Positions 1 through 7,645 of a stretch of DNA of 64,000 bases are shown piece after piece. Position 1 is the stretch's first letter, and every line of letters begins with the position of its first letter. The stretch comes from Acutalibacter muris (GTDB taxonomy: Bacteria; Bacillota; Clostridia; Oscillospirales; Acutalibacteraceae): positions 3,534,001 to 3,598,000 of the forward strand of contig NZ_CP021422.1 in NCBI RefSeq assembly GCF_002201475.1, given 5' to 3'. A model generated the notes under the pieces. That model was not told the origin of the DNA and searched no databases. It saw nothing but the letters and a program-made list of their open reading frames with translations. Made by a program: the position numbers and the translations under genes.

Positions 1-1117
1 GGCTGGCATAGAACTTTTCTTCCGCTTGGCATGGCGTCAAATTCTTTAGTGTTTTATGAATACGTTTGGTGTTATAAAATATCATATAAGTGTCAACGGC
101 TTGTTTGAACTTCTTCTCGGAGGGGTAATCCTTGCGGTAAAGTTCCTCCTGCTTTAACGTTGAGAAAAATGATTCTGTTACAGCATTATCGTAAGGTCGG
201 CCGCTTGCAGAGAATGACTGTATCACAGAATAACTCGCCAGTAACTTGCAGAAACTATGCGAGGTATATTGTGTGCCTCGGTCGCTATGGAATATCAGGC
301 CCGCTTTCACTTCTCGGTCTGCTATGGCTTGTTTAAAGGCGCTGCTGACCAGTTGTGTACTGTTTTTGCGAGATATTTTATGTGCAATGACTTTTCTTGA
401 AAACAGATCTAATATGACGCAAATGTAGAAGTGATGCTTCCCAACCCGGAAATATGTGATATCGCTTGTCCACACCTGATTGGGTTGGTCAGTATGGAAC
501 TGTTGATTCAGAATGTTTTCTTTTTTGAATGGTTTATGGAGCTTTTTGTAATCGCGTTTAGCTGTGCTGCGGATGCTATGCAGCCCCATTTCAGCCATCA
601 AGTCGGCAACGAACCGAGCGCTGACTTTGTATCCTCTTTGAGCAAGAACCGCTGCTACTTTTTCTGGTCCGGGTATCTGGTTGTGCTCATCGAACACTTC
701 TTGAATAATTACACGATATTCTTCCCGGCGTTTCATGTACCAGGAATTGTCTTTTTTCCCTCGAAAAATGTGGTTGTAGAATGTACCGCGGGAAACATCC
801 AGGGCTTCACAAAGCGTATGCACATCGTACTGTTCATACAGCTTTTCCAGCTCGGCCAGTTTCTCTTTCAAGGGTGCGTGAACAGTACAGTTAACTGACT
901 TCAATATTGAAATGATTTTTTCCTGTTTATCATTCTTACGCTGAAGCGCTTTATGATCTTTCAATGAAAATCCCGCACTGCCTTTTGAAGATGAGTCGCT
1001 GATCCAACGATAGATTGTGCGCTTACACACGCCAAACTCAGAACATATTTCGGAAATAGGAACACCGTTTCTGTATTTCGCTGCAGCTGTAGACTTCTCT
1101 TGCGTGGTATGAGCCAT
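1..1117 (-). CDS. IS3-family transposase, single reading frame (3' end cut by window)
   Basis: DDE transposase. The N-terminus (about residues 6-40) is a helix-turn-helix (ISEICSEFGV, then RTIYRW); the C-terminal integrase core carries D219 (TSDITYF), D279 (HSDRGTQYT) and E315 (AVTESFF), exactly the DD(35)E spacing of IS3 elements. The frame is open from the ATG at 1117 to the window edge with no stop, so the parts that most IS3 members split into orfA and orfB by frameshifting are fused here. A GGGAGG ribosome site lies 6 nt upstream of the ATG. The product runs off the left edge after the expected E-box region, so only a short C-terminus is missing. All catalytic residues are intact, so it is probably functional. 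Confidence 0.93.
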   Translation of the reverse strand, partial: MAHTTQEKSTAAAKYRNGVPISEICSEFGVCKRTIYRWISDSSSKGSAGFSLKDHKALQRKNDKQEKIISILKSVNCTVHAPLKEKLAELEKLYEQYDVHTLCEALDVSRGTFYNHIFRGKKDNSWYMKRREEYRVIIQEVFDEHNQIPGPEKVAAVLAQRGYKVSARFVADLMAEMGLHSIRSTAKRDYKKLHKPFKKENILNQQFHTDQPNQVWTSDITYFRVGKHHFYICVILDLFSRKVIAHKISRKNSTQLVSSAFKQAIADREVKAGLIFHSDRGTQYTSHSFCKLLASYSVIQSFSASGRPYDNAVTESFFSTLKQEELYRKDYPSEKKFKQAVDTYMIFYNTKRIHKTLKNLTPCQAEEKFYAS

Positions 1118-1144
1118 GAGTTGACCTCCCAAAACGTTTTTACC

Positions 1145-1172
1145 ATCATAGCACAGATCGGTCAACTTGCAA
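1145..1172 (-). promoter_or_regulatory. Sigma-A type promoter of the transposase
   Basis: On the minus strand TTGCAA (1167-1172), a 16-nt spacer and TATGAT (1145-1150) sit about 30 nt before the transposase ATG. The -35 hexamer is palindromic and is also used by the opposing plus-strand promoter. Confidence 0.6.
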
Positions 1173-1195
1173 AGCTTGGAGAAATTTGTTATAAT
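1167..1195 (+). promoter_or_regulatory. Sigma-A type promoter of the HD/HSP90-like ATPase gene
   Basis: TTGCAA (1167-1172), a 17-nt spacer and a perfect TATAAT (1190-1195), about 50 nt before the ATG at 1248. Its -35 coincides with the -35 of the divergent transposase promoter, so the IS end may contribute part of it. Confidence 0.65.
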
Positions 1196-1247
1196 AAAGT
1201 AGCCGTTAGTTGGTAAATTATACATCCGGAGCAGGAGGGAAATCAAA

Positions 1248-4200
1248 ATGGAGCTGCTGAATACCCCATATGGTTTGGAAGAACACCTAAACGCCATCTG
1301 CCAGCAGGCGCCGCAGTTTGGGAACCTGTATTCCAGCTGGGAGCTTAACAAGCGCTCCTGTGCGTCGGCGCTGAAACAGGTAGCGCAGAATTACCCTCAC
1401 TATAGCGTGCATGATGAACTCCATTCTCAAAATGTGATCTCCAATATGGAGCAGGTGTTGGGGGAAGACCGCATCCGCAAACTCTCGCCTACCGATACCT
1501 GGATGCTCTTACAGCTGGCGTATCTCCACGACTTTGGTATGCTTTTACTCTATGATAATATTGAGAACGAGTGGAAATCGGCGGATTTTCAGGAGTATTT
1601 TCAGGAGTGCCGCGAGTCCAATAATCCATCTATCAAAACAGCGGCGGACTACCTTTATAATTTGAAAGAAAATCTGACGAAAGCAGATTTTGAAAAGACC
1701 TGGCCGCTGCATGTCAGACGGTATACAACCCACCTGATAGCCCGGTACTACCGAGGGAAGCACGCGGCGCTAACAAACCAGTACATAGCCAACCGGCTTG
1801 ACAGATGGGGTATCGACCTGAGCCATAACGGCCTGATCCAGCCCCGTCTGATCAAGCTGCTGGGCCAGCTTTCCATGCTGCATACTTGTAATCAAGAGGA
1901 TGTTCTAAAGTTGGACTACATTTCCAACGGCTACGCCGCCGACTATATCCATCCACGCTTTTTGGCGGAGATGCTGCGGCTCGGGGACCTCTTGGATGCG
2001 GACAACAGCCGGTTTGAACCCACGGCTGAGCTGGTAACCGGGGAACTGCCTCAAGACTCCGCTGCCCATAAGGGTAAGCACGAGGCCACAATTCATCTGT
2101 TAATCACGCCGGAGCAAATTGAGTACCGGGCGGACTGCCCGAATCACTCCGTGTACCGGGAAACGCGGGTATTCCTGGATTGGCTGGAGAGCGAGCTTAC
2201 CTTTGCCGCCATCAACTGGCTGAGCCTTATCCCAAAAGAGCTGGGCGGCACCGCTCCACGGCTGACTAAGAAGGAACTGCTCTTAAACGGTAAGCCTGAT
2301 ATAGAGAACACCAGTGACTTACGCTTTGGGATATCTCAGGAAAAGGCCTTTGAGATTATTGAGGGTTCCGGGATCTATAACGATAAAATGATATTTCTGC
2401 GCGAGCTTATCCAAAACGCGGAGGATGCAAGCAAGATTCAGCTATGGCGCGACTTACAGAAACGGCCGGACCTTTATTTGGTTGATAACGCAGATAAAAA
2501 TGACCTCTCTCATCTCCAGCCCTACGACATAAAAGCCGAGGCCTTTGACAGCTATAAAATCACAGTGGATATGAGGCAAGAGCCTGATGAGAAGTTTCGG
2601 ATCCGTATAATCGACCGCGGCACCGGCATGAGCGTTGACACCGTCAAGCAGATGTGCCGGGTGGGGACAAGCTATCATCAGGACAAGGCTCGGCGGCGTG
2701 AAATCGAAGCAATGCCCGCCTGGCTGCGGCCCACGGCGGGGTTCGGCATAGGCTTGCAGTCGGTCTTCCTGGTTGCGCCCGTTTTTACTATTTACAGCCG
2801 CCCGGAGGAGGGCGCTATTAAGGTCACTGTGGAGTCCCGGAAAAAGGAGGGGTATGTGCAGATTGAAAAGGGTGAGTTTTGGGAGGAGCAGGGGACGTGT
2901 GTGGAGGTTATCCTTGACAAGGAGCAAATCCCAGACGCGAATGACTCATTATTCAATAACGATTTCTTTGACGTAAATTATTCTGACAAAACATTAAATC
3001 TGAAATATGAGAAAATTTTTCGTACCGTAGAGAGTCATGAGAACAGTGCCTTCTTCCCTATCGAACTCACCAGGGAGGCAGTGCTTTCGAGAGAGTTAGC
3101 GAAAACGGACTGGTATCGCTTTCAAACAGAAAAATGCCAGAGGTCGGCGAGTCTCCGAATAGTGCGCTCAGAAAAGGGCGGGCTGGATATTTGGGATACA
3201 AAGACCTATACTCTGCTTCATGTTGCGTGGTGCCCTGTACCGAAAGGAGAATTCTCATTTAAAGGGAAAAGAATAGAGAAGGATGATTCCCTTTACGCTT
3301 ATGAAGATAACATATCTTTGGATATCGATTTTTATGGCTTGGACGCCAAGAATTATCTCTCTGTCAATCGTCAAGAATTCAAGGCTGACAAGAAGGATGA
3401 GATAGAGAAACAAGTTTGTGTCATAACAAAAGAGGTCGTAGACTATTTGCTAACTTTGGATGATATATGCGAACCTCTTGAAGATAAGCTCTATTTCCCT
3501 CTCGGCGGCAGTGATATATTCGATTTCTATTTAAACCTCTGGCAGATTGCTGATGAAAATCAAGAGAAACTGATGATGGGAAGCCCGAAAAAATACCTTG
3601 AGCCAATGAGCACAAAGGTCAAAACATTATGCTGGTCACAGGGGAAACAGTATGAATTGAAAGAAACTAAGGTGGGAGAAATGATAGAAAACTATAAAAA
3701 CTTCAATTATATGTACCATGATTTTAACCGCAGCTTTTCTGATATAGCATATGCTTATTGTTGTAAAATTGCCAATACCATAGCGAAGGAAGTTAATTTC
3801 CAAGAACTTGTGCTTTTTGGCCATCATAGTGACATAAATATACCAGGGACCTACATCTCCCAAATATGGCTGTTCCCAAAAGCAGATGGTATCCTTGCTT
3901 ATTCCCTTGACAACGCCCCGGCTGAATATTTCGAGATGAGCGAAGAATCAAAAGCGCGTTACCTAAAAGCCCTGTATTATGGCCAAAATTTTGGTGGCAC
4001 CAACGATCTTCCCCGCCGGTACGCTATACCCGCCTTAAAAGATTATTCCGAACTTACATTGAGAAGTAGCGATGTCCCTGTGGGTTTCCTGATTAACGAT
4101 ACAAGAATTGACGCCTGGACCATCTCCCCCCTCCTGTCCATGGACAAGTCAGTAGGTAACTGCCAGAAACCGGAATTTATCGTCCGGGTGACTCAAAGCG

Positions 4201-4361
4201 CGGAATTCGACAAGCTGGCCGACTATGTCCTCGAACACCGCGCCGACCCCACTCCCTGCACCAAAGAGGAGATTGTCGAAGCCTACAAGCGCCTCCTTTC
4301 CGACTACTATGACGTTATGCACGAGGACGAGGCTTTGAAAGAAGACGGCGAGGAGGAATAG
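1248..4361 (+). CDS. HD-domain / HSP90-like (GHKL) ATPase protein, candidate defence protein
   Basis: Large cytoplasmic protein of 1037 residues. The N-terminal part (about 50-330) is an HD metal-phosphohydrolase fold: a histidine near H55-H59, the H94-D95 pair (AYLHDFG) and a downstream LGDLLDAD motif near 245. The middle (about 375-560) is a GHKL ATP-binding domain of the HSP90/MutL kind with an N-box (ELIQNAEDAS), a G1-like DRGTGM near 458 and a GFGIGLQSVF lid motif near 498. The C-terminal ~450 residues match nothing I recognise. AGGAGG lies 10 nt before the ATG. HD plus HSP90-like fusions have been listed in computational surveys of prokaryotic conflict systems; the isolated position beside an IS and the AT-rich composition fit transfer. 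A defence role is inference; nucleotide or nucleic-acid hydrolysis gated by ATP-driven conformational change is a reasonable guess. Confidence 0.8.
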   Translation: MELLNTPYGLEEHLNAICQQAPQFGNLYSSWELNKRSCASALKQVAQNYPHYSVHDELHSQNVISNMEQVLGEDRIRKLSPTDTWMLLQLAYLHDFGMLLLYDNIENEWKSADFQEYFQECRESNNPSIKTAADYLYNLKENLTKADFEKTWPLHVRRYTTHLIARYYRGKHAALTNQYIANRLDRWGIDLSHNGLIQPRLIKLLGQLSMLHTCNQEDVLKLDYISNGYAADYIHPRFLAEMLRLGDLLDADNSRFEPTAELVTGELPQDSAAHKGKHEATIHLLITPEQIEYRADCPNHSVYRETRVFLDWLESELTFAAINWLSLIPKELGGTAPRLTKKELLLNGKPDIENTSDLRFGISQEKAFEIIEGSGIYNDKMIFLRELIQNAEDASKIQLWRDLQKRPDLYLVDNADKNDLSHLQPYDIKAEAFDSYKITVDMRQEPDEKFRIRIIDRGTGMSVDTVKQMCRVGTSYHQDKARRREIEAMPAWLRPTAGFGIGLQSVFLVAPVFTIYSRPEEGAIKVTVESRKKEGYVQIEKGEFWEEQGTCVEVILDKEQIPDANDSLFNNDFFDVNYSDKTLNLKYEKIFRTVESHENSAFFPIELTREAVLSRELAKTDWYRFQTEKCQRSASLRIVRSEKGGLDIWDTKTYTLLHVAWCPVPKGEFSFKGKRIEKDDSLYAYEDNISLDIDFYGLDAKNYLSVNRQEFKADKKDEIEKQVCVITKEVVDYLLTLDDICEPLEDKLYFPLGGSDIFDFYLNLWQIADENQEKLMMGSPKKYLEPMSTKVKTLCWSQGKQYELKETKVGEMIENYKNFNYMYHDFNRSFSDIAYAYCCKIANTIAKEVNFQELVLFGHHSDINIPGTYISQIWLFPKADGILAYSLDNAPAEYFEMSEESKARYLKALYYGQNFGGTNDLPRRYAIPALKDYSELTLRSSDVPVGFLINDTRIDAWTISPLLSMDKSVGNCQKPEFIVRVTQSAEFDKLADYVLEHRADPTPCTKEEIVEAYKRLLSDYYDVMHEDEALKEDGEEE

Positions 4362-4537
4362 CCTGGAGGGCGGTATCCTCCACCATGGTACGGCCTTCTG
4401 CCACAACCCGGCTGCCGCTTTCCCGGCCGGTGGAGCTGCCGGCTGATTTCAGTATGACAGTGCCATGGCTGTCTAAAAGATTTAAAATCCCAAAAGTCAA
4501 AATTCTCCCGCAAAAACTTATCTTTTACCTAATACCC

Positions 4538-4567
4538 TTGACATTATATGTTCCAATATGATATAAT
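4538..4567 (+). promoter_or_regulatory. Near-consensus sigma-A promoter
   Basis: TTGACA (4538-4543) and TATAAT (4562-4567) separated by 18 nt, 40 nt before the GTG start at 4608. It drives the DUF2752 gene and possibly the TM2 gene. The rest of the 4362-4607 gap holds no gene I can support. Confidence 0.85.
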
Positions 4568-4607
4568 TTGAAAAACAAATTTCGACAAATGCGGAAAGGT
4601 TTTTATT

Positions 4608-4964
4608 GTGGCCCTTTATCGAATCAGGCCGCCCAGGTCCCAGGTGGTACTGGCGCTGCTTATGTTCGCCCTGTACTGCGTATTGCTCCTGTTGCAGGCG
4701 CCCTGTGTTTTTCGTTATTTTTTCCACCTTCCCTGTCCGGGGTGTGGGATGCGGGACGCACTCTGGGCCCTTCTGCATTTTGATTTTGCGCTGGCCTTTT
4801 ACAGCCACCCAATGGTCTGGTCCCTGCCCCTGCTGCCCCTGCTGGTGCTGACCGGCGGCAGGCCTACCCGGAGCAGGCGTGTAAACGGCCTGATACTTGG
4901 GATAGTTCTGTTTGGTTTCCTTTTGTCCTATATATACCGTCTTATAGTTTATTTCGGCCCATAA
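4608..4964 (+). CDS. DUF2752 family membrane protein
   Basis: Small integral membrane protein of 118 residues with three hydrophobic segments (about 12-32, 64-82 and 93-113). The family signature CPGCGMRDA follows the first segment, with its two cysteines. The start is a GTG preceded by GGAAAGG about 9 nt upstream and by a strong promoter. The molecular role of DUF2752 is not known. It is followed 66 nt later by a TM2/zinc-ribbon gene on the same strand, so the two may be co-transcribed. Confidence 0.82.
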   Translation: MALYRIRPPRSQVVLALLMFALYCVLLLLQAPCVFRYFFHLPCPGCGMRDALWALLHFDFALAFYSHPMVWSLPLLPLLVLTGGRPTRSRRVNGLILGIVLFGFLLSYIYRLIVYFGP

Positions 4965-5030
4965 GCTCTGCCCTATGATAATTTATGAGCCGTGTAAAAA
5001 TATATGATATGTATGAAGGAGAGATAAGTT

Positions 5031-5423
5031 ATGTTCTGTAGAAACTGCGCCAATCCCCTGGACCCCAACGCAGCCGTATGTGTAAAGTGCGGCGTGCCCG
5101 TGGGTAGCGGAGTCAACTACTGTCCTAACTGCGGCAACCCTACCGATCCCGCCGCTGCGGTCTGCGTCAAGTGCGGCGTCGCACTTGCTCGCCCTATCCC
5201 CCAAGGCGAGCAGAAATCCAAGATGACCGCCGGCCTTTTGGGTATCTTCCTGGGCGGCCTTGGCATCCACAATTTCTACCTTGGCTATACCGGCAAAGCT
5301 ATCGCTCAGATCGTGCTGTCTCTCTGCTTCGGCCTGGGCGCTATCTGGGGCCTTGTTGAGGGCATTATGATCCTGTGCGGCAGCATTAAGACCGACGCAC
5401 AGGGCATACCCCTAAAGGACTAA
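5031..5423 (+). CDS. Double zinc-ribbon, TM2-domain membrane protein
   Basis: A 130-residue protein with two zinc ribbons at the N-terminus (C3, C6, C17, C20 and C31, C34, C45, C48) joined to a TM2 domain: two helices with the hallmark GGLGIHNFYLGYTGK turn (about 79-93) that connects them. Its role is unknown; TM2 proteins are small membrane adaptors. GAAGGAGAG precedes the ATG. The gene ends 50 nt before a strong hairpin terminator. The ribbons are repeats of each other (DPNAAVCVKCG against DPAAAVCVKCG), implying internal duplication. Confidence 0.88.
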   Translation: MFCRNCANPLDPNAAVCVKCGVPVGSGVNYCPNCGNPTDPAAAVCVKCGVALARPIPQGEQKSKMTAGLLGIFLGGLGIHNFYLGYTGKAIAQIVLSLCFGLGAIWGLVEGIMILCGSIKTDAQGIPLKD

Positions 5424-5473
5424 GGGCTTCGCCCGCGGAGCCGAATCGGTGAGCTGTACTTAGAGAAAAAAAT

Positions 5474-5504
5474 GAAGCGCCGCCTATTTACAAGGCGGCG
5501 CTTC
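5474..5504. terminator. Rho-independent terminator, possibly bidirectional
   Basis: A perfect 11-bp stem (GAAGCGCCGCC with GGCGGCGCTTC) and 9-nt loop, followed by TATTCAATTT; on the other strand the tail is a run of T from the AAAAAAA before the stem. Confidence 0.8.
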
Positions 5505-5584
5505 TATTCAATTTGTGCCGAAGTAATTATACCCTCCGGGATAAAAAGCGCACTGTCTATTAAAACTTTTGTTTAAATTGGGAC

Positions 5585-5613
5585 TTTTCAAACAGGGCGT
5601 TTTGATGTATACT
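5585..5613 (+). promoter_or_regulatory. Possible promoter of the carboxylesterase gene
   Basis: TTTTCA (5585-5590), a 17-nt spacer and TATACT (5608-5613), about 48 nt before the ATG at 5661. The -35 matches consensus at only four of six positions. Confidence 0.45.
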
Positions 5614-5660
5614 ATAAAAGCACAAGCAGTTTTGCATAAAAATGTAAGGAGCTGATTAAA

Positions 5661-7241
5661 ATGGATTTCTGTTTCTCCAAAACCTCGCCCGTCGTTGAGA
5701 CCGCCAAAGGCAAGCTTCGGGGCTTCCACTTCAAGGGCGTGGACCATTTCTACGGCATACGCTACGCCAAGGCAAAGCGCTTCCAGATGCCCGAGCCCGT
5801 GGCCCCTTGGGAGGGCGTGAAGGACGCCGGCAGCTACGGCATGAACTGCCCGGTGCTTTCCGAGCCCCAGCCCATGGGCGAGGTGATGATCGCCCACCGC
5901 TTCTGGCCCAGCTCTGAACACTGCCAGTACCTGAACCTGTGGACCTCTCGCTGCGACCCGGCGGCAAAGAAGCCCGTGATGTTCTGGATACACGGCGGCG
6001 GCTACTCGGCGGGGTCCGGCATAGAGCAGGTCTGCTACGACGGCTATAACCTTGCAAAGAAGGACGATGTGGTAGTGGTCACCGTAAACCATAGGCTCAA
6101 CGCCTTCGGCTATCTCGACATGTCCGCCTTCGGCGAGAAATACAAGAACTCCGTAAACGTGGGCATGGCCGACCTGGTGGAGGCCCTGCGCTGGGTGCGG
6201 GACAATATAGCGAACTTCGGCGGCGACCCTCAGAACGTCACCATCTTCGGCCAGTCCGGCGGCGGCGCCAAGGTTACCGTGCTGGGCCAGATACCCGAGG
6301 CCGACGGTCTCTTCCACAAGGCCATCGTCATGTCCGGGGTCATGGGTCCCGGCCGGGACAAGAACGCCGTTAAGGGCCGGGAGCTGGTGCTGGAGATACT
6401 CAAGCACCTGAACATACCTGAGAGTGAAGCCCAGCGCCTTGAAAAGGTGCCCACGGCCCAGTTCATCTGGGCGGTGAACAGGGCAGTTAAAAGCCTGTAC
6501 AAGCAGGGCAAGCATGTAAACTGGGGGCCGATGCCCAACGACTATTATGTGTGCGACCCGCTGGAGAAGGACTTTACAGAGAGCTCCCTGCGGGTGCCCA
6601 CCATGGTGGGCTCGGTCATAGCGGAGTTTGCCTTTGGGCCGGGCAAGGACATAAAGAACATGACCAAAGAGGACAGCGAGAAGCTGGTAAAGGAGTTCTA
6701 TGGCCCGGAGGGCGGAGAGAAGATCCTAAAGGAGTTTGGGCGCATCTACCCGGAGACCAACGCAGCCTTTGCCGTGGACGCGGACGATATGTTCCTGGCC
6801 CCAACGGTGGACTACGTGAAGAAGAAGGGCAGAGAGGCCAGCGCGCCGGTATATAACTACCTGTTCGCCAAGGTCTTCGACTATGACGGCGGCAAGGCTG
6901 CCTGGCACTGCTCTGACATACCATACTTCTTCGGCAACGGCGAGATGGTACCCGTCTGCCACCAGGAGAACTGGGAGGAGCTGCAAAAGGTCATGCGCGG
7001 GGCCTTTGTAAACTTTGCCCGCACCGGCGACCCCAATACAGAGGGCCTGCCCAAGTGGGAGAAGTGCGCCGACGGCGGCATGGTCACCATGGTCTTTGAC
7101 GACCGCTGCCGCACCGAGGTGAATATGCAGGACGAGTTTTTACGGCTTTTGGCGGAGTATAAGCCCAAGTTCAATTTTGAATTCGGCGCCCCCGCTGACG
7201 ACGAGGACGACGAGGAGGGCGGCAGCGCCTGGATATTCTAG
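5661..7241 (+). CDS. Type-B carboxylesterase (para-nitrobenzyl esterase family)
   Basis: Alpha/beta-hydrolase of 526 residues, the usual length for bacterial type-B carboxylesterases. Visible landmarks are the oxyanion loop (IHGGGYSAGS, about 112-121), the nucleophile elbow FGQSGGGAK with S199, a probable acid E322 (GSVIAEFAFG) and the catalytic histidine H416 (AAWHCSDIPYFFG). It hydrolyses carboxylic esters; the natural substrate cannot be told. No signal peptide is visible, so it is cytoplasmic. The C-terminus is an acidic tail (DDEDDEEGG). TAAGGAG precedes the ATG. Monocistronic between two terminators. Confidence 0.93.
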   Translation: MDFCFSKTSPVVETAKGKLRGFHFKGVDHFYGIRYAKAKRFQMPEPVAPWEGVKDAGSYGMNCPVLSEPQPMGEVMIAHRFWPSSEHCQYLNLWTSRCDPAAKKPVMFWIHGGGYSAGSGIEQVCYDGYNLAKKDDVVVVTVNHRLNAFGYLDMSAFGEKYKNSVNVGMADLVEALRWVRDNIANFGGDPQNVTIFGQSGGGAKVTVLGQIPEADGLFHKAIVMSGVMGPGRDKNAVKGRELVLEILKHLNIPESEAQRLEKVPTAQFIWAVNRAVKSLYKQGKHVNWGPMPNDYYVCDPLEKDFTESSLRVPTMVGSVIAEFAFGPGKDIKNMTKEDSEKLVKEFYGPEGGEKILKEFGRIYPETNAAFAVDADDMFLAPTVDYVKKKGREASAPVYNYLFAKVFDYDGGKAAWHCSDIPYFFGNGEMVPVCHQENWEELQKVMRGAFVNFARTGDPNTEGLPKWEKCADGGMVTMVFDDRCRTEVNMQDEFLRLLAEYKPKFNFEFGAPADDEDDEEGGSAWIF

Positions 7242-7261
7242 GGGCGGTCTTGAAGTAAATT

Positions 7262-7289
7262 GGGGGGACTTCACGAATGAAGTCCCCCC
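7262..7289 (+). terminator. Rho-independent terminator of the carboxylesterase gene
   Basis: A perfect 12-bp stem (GGGGGGACTTCA with TGAAGTCCCCCC) closed by the tetraloop CGAA, followed by a pyrimidine/T-rich tail ending in CTTTTG. Confidence 0.85.
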
Positions 7290-7307
7290 TCTGCTTCTTT
7301 TGTTCCC

Positions 7308-7457
7308 TCACTCCTGGTCCTTGGCGTCGGCAATGGTGTCAAGCCAGCGGCACAGCTCCTCCTTTGTGAAGGTCTCCTTGTCGCCATTGCTTATCAGCCG
7401 CCGGAGGTCGTAGATAGTGGCCTTCTGGATGTCCTTGCGTTCTTTTTCAGTTGGCAT
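7308..7457 (-). CDS. Small conserved-looking protein of 49 residues
   Basis: Charged 49-residue protein, mostly helical in appearance, beginning MPTEKERKDIQ. I chose the ATG at 7457 because GAAAGGGGGC lies just upstream; longer in-frame starts would add a hydrophobic stretch with no ribosome site. It lies alone on the minus strand between the carboxylesterase terminator and the divergent phosphorelay promoter. No family is recognised; function unknown. Confidence 0.6.
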   Translation of the reverse strand: MPTEKERKDIQKATIYDLRRLISNGDKETFTKEELCRWLDTIADAKDQE

Positions 7458-7576
7458 GTCTATAAGCCCCCTTTCTTTGCTTTTATCATAACAGAAATCA
7501 AAGGGAAAATCAAGCCCGCCGATGAAAAACCCGCTAAATAGCGCGCAAACTACCGCCCTTAACATAATGTTGGGGC

Positions 7577-7605
7577 TTGCTATTTGCCTTGGTATGTAAT
7601 ATAAT
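7577..7605 (+). promoter_or_regulatory. Sigma-A promoter of the phosphorelay operon
   Basis: TTGCTA (7577-7582), a 17-nt spacer and TATAAT (7600-7605), 40 nt upstream of the ATG at 7646. Its position rules out in-frame starts further upstream for the first gene. Confidence 0.75.
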
Positions 7606-7645
7606 AATACATAAGATTCTTTGCGCGAAAGGGGCTTATACCGGA

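Noticed and set aside
246..898. Open frames on the plus strand at the left edge
   Set aside because: They are antisense to the continuous IS3 transposase frame, which has a full DD(35)E triad, a ribosome site and a promoter.
4315..4500. Minus-strand frame of about 60 residues after the HD/HSP90-like gene
   Set aside because: It overlaps the 3' end of that gene, has no ribosome site and no recognisable domain; at most it is a remnant.
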